From: Minisyncoccota bacterium
Lineage (GTDB): Bacteria; Patescibacteriota; Minisyncoccia; Minisyncoccales; PEYH01
DNA: 16,812 nucleotides
NCBI GenBank assembly: GCA_028713795.1
Contig: JAQTNP010000014.1
Span: forward strand, 1-16,812
Direction of reading: 5' to 3'
The translations under genes were made by a program, and so were the position numbers. Shown here one piece after another: positions 12,967-16,812 of the stretch (the stretch's first letter is position 1; each line of letters opens with the position of its first letter). Under the pieces are notes generated by a model. It ran no database searches. It was given only the letters and a program-made list of their open reading frames with translations, and had not been told where the DNA came from.

Positions 12967-12997
12967 TAAAAAACAACCTGGTTTTAAGATTGTTTTC
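12967..12997 (-). terminator. Terminator after the tRNA-binding protein gene
   Basis: AAAACAA and TTGTTTT arms on the minus strand with a 13-base loop, followed by more T, within about 10 bases of the TAG stop. The stem is AT-rich, so it is a modest terminator. Confidence 0.5.
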
Positions 12998-13003
12998 CTA
13001 TTT

Positions 13004-13327
13004 CTAGCTTATCCTTCCCCCAGAATCTACTTCCTTTTCCGGAATTAGAATAACAGGATTTCCTTCAGAATCATGAGCAGCCAAAAGCATTCCATTGCTT
13101 TCTATCCCCATCAATGTTTTTGGCTCTAAATTAGCTACGATAATTATTATTTTTCCTATTAAATCTTCTGGATTGTAGGTCTTCCCTATGCCCGCAACAA
13201 TTTGTCTTTTTTCTCCGGCCAAATCTAAAATCAAAACAATCAATTTTTCTGATCCCTCTAACCTATTAGCTTCTATGATCTTTGCGGTTTTAAATTCAAT
13301 CTTGTCAAAATCTTCAAATGTTATCAT
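13004..13327 (-). CDS. Stand-alone tRNA-binding OB-fold protein (MetRS C-terminal type)
   Basis: 107 residues, a single OB fold. The sequence ITFEDFDKIEFKTAKIIEANRLEGSEKLIVLILDLAGEKRQIVAGI, then YNPEDLIGKIIIIVANLEPKTLMGIESNGMLLAA, follows the C-terminal domain of bacterial methionyl-tRNA synthetase (beta subunit, EMAPII/Arc1p group). It probably binds tRNA elbow regions, acting either in trans with MetRS or as a general tRNA-binding chaperone. CsaA is a related alternative, but the IVAGI and ANL-P-LMG-ES-GM signatures point to the MetRS type. The ATG overlaps the DegT TGA stop (ATGA). Being in a wall-synthesis operon does not point to a specific role. Confidence 0.9.
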   Translation of the reverse strand: MITFEDFDKIEFKTAKIIEANRLEGSEKLIVLILDLAGEKRQIVAGIGKTYNPEDLIGKIIIIVANLEPKTLMGIESNGMLLAAHDSEGNPVILIPEKEVDSGGRIS

Positions 13328-14562
13328 ATTAATTTTTTTAATTCAGATGATATTTTCTTAGCATCTTCCAAGCCAATATTAATGCTGGTAGGAAGATTAA
13401 TGATATGCTTGGCAACATATTCTGCCTTCGGACATGTTCCTTTCACATATCCTATCTTGGAATAATCAGTATCTTGAGGAACGATATTTCTTTTTCTCCA
13501 GCCATCATCAAGAAATATTTTTTTCTTTCTTAAAACTGATAAAATATTATCAGTCTCCTTTTCTAGAATTAAAGGAAAGCGCATAAAAACTCTGTCAGGA
13601 TTATCAGGGGTCAATCCAGCTATTCCCTCTAATTCCTGATAATATATTTCTGCAATCTTTCTTCTATGATTATTGAGTTTTTCTAGCTTCTCCAATTGAT
13701 TCAAGGATAACAAAGATAAAGAAATTGACATCTTTTTGACAAATTCTTTATCAAAATTCCCTTTTTTTTCTTTATCGCTTACTGCTTTAGAAATTATATG
13801 GAGTTTTTGTAAAATAATTAAAATATATTTTCCAAAACCTTTTAATTCATATAATGGCTTTATTAATTTCTCAGTTAAAATAGGATGCAATAACTGTTGT
13901 TTAACCCAAATCCAAGAACATTCTGGCAATTTCTCATACATCTCTGCTATTTTCTCAGCCAAAGCATCATCATTTGTCATTAAAACCCCTCCGTATACGC
14001 AAGACACTATTTTATCCCTTCCAAAACTAAAAAATGATGCCTTAGAAAAGCTTCCGATTGATTTTGCTCCAAGAGAATGAGCGCAATCTTCTATCAAATC
14101 AATATTATTATCCTTGCATATTTTTGATATTTCTAAAATATTATCTGGTAAGCCAAAAGTATGCTGTACCACAATAGCTTTTGTATTAGATGTAATTTTC
14201 TCTCTTAGATCTTTCAAGTCAAGATTAAAGGTATCTTCATTAATATCAACATATACGGGTTTTAATCCTAAAGATATGATGGGATTGATTAAAACATTAC
14301 AAGTAAATCCCGGAACAATTATTTCATCGCCCAAAGAATAATTTAATGACTTTAATATGATATAGAAAGCAGATCTACCGCTATTAAATAAAAAACAATT
14401 GGGAATTCCTGTGATTTCTCTCATTTTATCCTTTAAAATATCCAAGGATTCTTTTCTGCAATTATTTTTAGAAAAGAATAAGGATTCGGCCAACCTTAAA
14501 TCATCTTCTTCAACATTAGGAGAAAGAGAAATAAATATGGCTTTTTGTTTTTTATTACTCAT
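13324..14562 (-). CDS. DegT/DnrJ/EryC1/StrS-family PLP-dependent aminotransferase
   Basis: Sugar aminotransferase-type enzyme that makes amino sugars from nucleotide-linked keto sugars. 412 residues. The fold type I layout is visible: LFNSGRSAFYIILKSLNYSLGDEIIVPGFTC (about 58-88), KPVYVDINEDTFNLD, the aspartate region IDLIEDCAHSLGAKSIG (about 154-170) and SFFSFGRDKIVSCVYGGVL with the likely PLP lysine at 184. The C-terminal part contains FMRFPLI and NLPTSINI. Compared with many members the middle is longer (215-270). The ATG overlaps the end of murF by eight bases and the stop overlaps the next ATG. Together with MurF and the FemAB-like protein this fits envelope polysaccharide or wall modification. 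The exact sugar is unknown. Confidence 0.9.
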   Translation of the reverse strand: MSNKKQKAIFISLSPNVEEDDLRLAESLFFSKNNCRKESLDILKDKMREITGIPNCFLFNSGRSAFYIILKSLNYSLGDEIIVPGFTCNVLINPIISLGLKPVYVDINEDTFNLDLKDLREKITSNTKAIVVQHTFGLPDNILEISKICKDNNIDLIEDCAHSLGAKSIGSFSKASFFSFGRDKIVSCVYGGVLMTNDDALAEKIAEMYEKLPECSWIWVKQQLLHPILTEKLIKPLYELKGFGKYILIILQKLHIISKAVSDKEKKGNFDKEFVKKMSISLSLLSLNQLEKLEKLNNHRRKIAEIYYQELEGIAGLTPDNPDRVFMRFPLILEKETDNILSVLRKKKIFLDDGWRKRNIVPQDTDYSKIGYVKGTCPKAEYVAKHIINLPTSINIGLEDAKKISSELKKLI

Positions 14563-16153
14563 TTAATATTAACTTCTTAAATGATTCCGGAATTCTACCC
14601 TCTAATAATACCGCATCGCCTTCTGAACTAAATTCCATTATCTTTTTGTAAACTTCTTTTAAATTAGAAATGCTTACAATCCTGTTTACGTCCATTCCGG
14701 CAGATACAGCTCCTTCTTGAATTGCCTTGAACTGATCATCTTTAATAATTATGGCTAAATCGCATATCTCTGCAATCTTTTGCCCTATCATAAAATGCAC
14801 ATCTTTGGAAGCAGAACCTAACTCTATCAAAGAAGGCATAACTAAAATTCTTTTATTCGGCCACAAAGATAAATATTCCAAAGCGCTCATTACGCCATCA
14901 GAATTAGCTGAATATGAAGAATCGATAATGCTTAATCCGCTCTTCCCTTTCTTTACCTCTATGGCTTTTTGCAGAAATTGGGTTCTTCCTAAAATCCTGG
15001 CTATTTCAGAATAATCAATGCCTAAATGATGGCTGGCTACAATAGCCAGCAAAGCATTTATAACATTATGACTTCCTGGCATGTTTATGGCAAAATCAAC
15101 AGCAGTTCCCTCTTTGTCTTTTAGGGTGAAGAGAAATTTTTCTCTTTCTGCAATAATATTTTCTGCCCAAATATTAGCCAATTCTTTTTTGTCTTTTCCT
15201 ACAAAAACTAATTTCTGAACCACAAAATTGTCTTCATCAAGTTTCTTTCTGATAAATTCGTTATCAATATTTACAAAACCTATTCCCTCAGAAGGCAAGG
15301 ACTGTATTAATTCAAATTTTGCCTTAATAATATTTTCTTGGCTTCCAAAAGTAGACAAATGCTGCTGGTTAATGCCTGTTAAAATTCCCATCCTTGGCTT
15401 TACCATCTGGCATACCTGATTAATCTTTCCTTTTTCATATGCACCAGTCTCTACAATGAATATCTCTTGATTATCTAATTCATTTATAATAGTTTTAGCT
15501 ATCCCAACTTCTGCATTAATATGCTCTTTTGTCTTTAGCGTCTTAAATTTTTCAGAGAGAATAGCATAAAGGATTTCTTTAGTGGTTGTTTTTCCATAGC
15601 TTCCGGTAATAGCAATTACTGTTAAATCTTTTGAATCAATTATCTTTTTTGCCTTAATCATTAATCTTTTCTGAAAAATCTTGGTAATGGGCCAAAAACA
15701 TATCACAAAAAAGCTTACAATAACAAAAGAAAACACATCAATTAATAGAAGAGTTCCTATTGCCTCAAGACGAATAAAGATGGCTGAGCATATAATAAAA
15801 GCGCACGATAAAAGAATAATAAATAAAGCCTTGGCAGTAATAACTGGTTTTAGGATCCTTCTTTTTGCTATTTCTAGTCCTGTTTTGGCTAATTCTAAGA
15901 GATATATCAAAAGTATTGGATAGTAAAAGATAACAGCTGTTTGTCTATTAATGAAGAAATATGCCAATATGGCTAATTTTGATAAAAATATGAAACTTAA
16001 AAATATTTTCTTTCCTTGCTTTGTTCTAAAATGATCAATAAATCTTTTAAAATGATATTCTTTTAATTGCCACAAATAAGTCCAGAATAATATTCTTTTA
16101 ACCATTAAAACCAGCCAAGCAATCAAAAGAATTATTGATAAAATAGATGACAT
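14555..16153 (-). CDS. murF: MurF-type UDP-MurNAc-tripeptide:D-Ala-D-Ala ligase with an added membrane domain
   Basis: Adds D-Ala-D-Ala to the peptidoglycan precursor. 532 residues from ATG 16153; a TTG two codons upstream (16159) is possible. The first about 165 residues are not the normal MurF N-terminal domain but about five hydrophobic helices (roughly 3-28, 50-70, 74-92, 109-130 and 134-158). The Mur ligase core follows: P-loop ITGSYGKTTTKE (about 182-193), LKTKEHINAEVGIAKTI, IFIVETGAYEKGKI, GILTGINQQHLSTFGS and a MPGSHNVINALLAIVA segment. The C-terminal Rossmann domain carries IDSSYSANSDGVMSALEYL, RILVMPSLIELG and the closing LLEGRIPESFKKLI. The lack of the substrate-recognising N-domain leaves tripeptide specificity inferred from core motifs. 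It overlaps the DegT gene and follows the hydrolase gene within two bases. Confidence 0.9.
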   Translation of the reverse strand: MSSILSIILLIAWLVLMVKRILFWTYLWQLKEYHFKRFIDHFRTKQGKKIFLSFIFLSKLAILAYFFINRQTAVIFYYPILLIYLLELAKTGLEIAKRRILKPVITAKALFIILLSCAFIICSAIFIRLEAIGTLLLIDVFSFVIVSFFVICFWPITKIFQKRLMIKAKKIIDSKDLTVIAITGSYGKTTTKEILYAILSEKFKTLKTKEHINAEVGIAKTIINELDNQEIFIVETGAYEKGKINQVCQMVKPRMGILTGINQQHLSTFGSQENIIKAKFELIQSLPSEGIGFVNIDNEFIRKKLDEDNFVVQKLVFVGKDKKELANIWAENIIAEREKFLFTLKDKEGTAVDFAINMPGSHNVINALLAIVASHHLGIDYSEIARILGRTQFLQKAIEVKKGKSGLSIIDSSYSANSDGVMSALEYLSLWPNKRILVMPSLIELGSASKDVHFMIGQKIAEICDLAIIIKDDQFKAIQEGAVSAGMDVNRIVSISNLKEVYKKIMEFSSEGDAVLLEGRIPESFKKLILNE

Positions 16154-16155
16154 AT

Positions 16156-16812
16156 TCAAATTTTTAATATTTCTAAAATTGTATTGGCTAATAGTTTGGG
16201 GTTTTCTCTATATGGCATATGTCCCCAAGGCATTATTTTTAAATCAGACCCCTTTATCTTCTCATGCATAATGTGAGCATCCTTAACTGGAGTTATCTTA
16301 TCATCTTTTCCCCAAATAATATGTGTTTTGACAGTAATTTTTTCTAATAAAGAAGTTAAATCTTCCTTTAATACATTGGCTAGGGTATCTTTTTTATTTC
16401 CAATAGCATACAGATAGTCAGTTTTTCTGATGATAAACTTATAAAATGCCTTTTGGAATAAATTAAATCCTGGGATCCATGAAAATTTCTTAAAAATCTT
16501 GGCAAAAATGTAAGAGATAAATTGAATTGATGTCTTTTTGTGCTTTATCCCGGCAGAATCAATCAAAAACATCTCTTTTATCCTTTCCGGATATTTAACT
16601 GAGTATTTTATCACTACCCTCCCCCCAAAAGAATGTCCAGCAAGATAAAATGGTTCGTTAATATTAATTTCTTTTAATAAAGAATTAAAGAAATTAACAA
16701 AATCATCAACATTCCAAGGTTTTGGGATAGCATCGCTTTTCCTAAATCCAGGAAAATCAAAAATAATCACCCTATGACTAGAAGCTAAAATATCTTGAAC
16801 TTCTTTCCATGG
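16156..16812 (-). CDS. Alpha/beta hydrolase (partial, N-terminus outside window)
   Basis: The frame stays open to the right edge (the first 42 bases encode PWKEVQDILASSHR), so the start lies outside. The visible 218 residues show a hydrolase-fold enzyme: VIIFDFPGFRKS (the strand and loop after the oxyanion region), PFYLAGHSFGGRVVIKYSVKYP with the nucleophile elbow GHSFGG (Ser as nucleophile), a helical cap (about 100-165), THIIWGKDDKITPV with the acidic residue, and IMPWGHMPYRENPKLLANTI with the catalytic His. Substrate unknown. A GTG at 16770 is not the true start because the upstream in-frame sequence continues the fold. It lies directly before murF (2-base gap), so it may belong to the same wall-related operon. 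Confidence 0.9.
   Translation of the reverse strand, partial: PWKEVQDILASSHRVIIFDFPGFRKSDAIPKPWNVDDFVNFFNSLLKEININEPFYLAGHSFGGRVVIKYSVKYPERIKEMFLIDSAGIKHKKTSIQFISYIFAKIFKKFSWIPGFNLFQKAFYKFIIRKTDYLYAIGNKKDTLANVLKEDLTSLLEKITVKTHIIWGKDDKITPVKDAHIMHEKIKGSDLKIMPWGHMPYRENPKLLANTILEILKI

Noticed and set aside
16156..16770. Complete 204-residue hydrolase starting at GTG 16770
   Set aside because: The frame continues upstream to the window edge with sequence (PWKEVQDILASSHR) that fits the hydrolase fold, so the true start lies outside.

Overview
The window looks like a chromosomal stretch from an AT-rich bacterium of the Candidate Phyla Radiation (Patescibacteria, Parcubacteria-like). This is inferred from a short HrcA, a membrane-fused MurF, an EF-P with an unusual tip loop, SIMPL and FemAB-like proteins, and native genes that mostly lack a Shine-Dalgarno sequence. 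The assignment rests on gene style, not on a marker phylogeny.

Right part (about 9300-16812, all minus strand): a tightly packed envelope/translation block. Read in transcription order it holds an alpha/beta hydrolase (cut by the window edge), MurF with an added membrane domain, a DegT-type aminotransferase, a small MetRS-C-terminal-like tRNA-binding protein, a SIMPL-domain protein, EF-P, a FemAB-like peptidoglycan aminoacyltransferase and an FtsQ/DivIB-like division protein. Most neighbours overlap or almost touch, which suggests translational coupling. Middle part (4640-8953, minus): a heat-shock operon hrcA-grpE-dnaK-dnaJ. It is headed by a CIRCE-like 9-9-9 inverted repeat overlapping a strong promoter, and it ends 15 bases before a tRNA-Lys(UUU) gene. 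dnaJ carries an in-frame TAA at codon 201.

Left part (1-4650): beginning exactly at the 3' end of tRNA-Lys, a series of short genes (0.7-1.2 kb spacing) is separated by five related intergenic repeats. Each repeat contains a version of GGGGCACCAACTAGGGCG, whose first part is the 3' end of the tRNA. The cassette genes run in the tRNA's direction (except one foreign GC-rich gene), have similar AT-rich leaders, and mostly encode signal-anchored or membrane proteins of unknown function. This resembles a cassette array built by repeated site-specific insertion at a tRNA 3' end. No recombinase is visible in the window, and the sites are not recognisably integron attC sites.

Three single genes (2091-2735, 9025-9213, 12590-12913) stand out from the AT-rich background. 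They are GC-rich (roughly 55 % in hand-counted samples of two of them, against an AT-rich background), and each has its own sigma70-like promoter, a clear Shine-Dalgarno and a terminator hairpin. They look like independent, moron-like insertions of foreign, possibly phage, origin.
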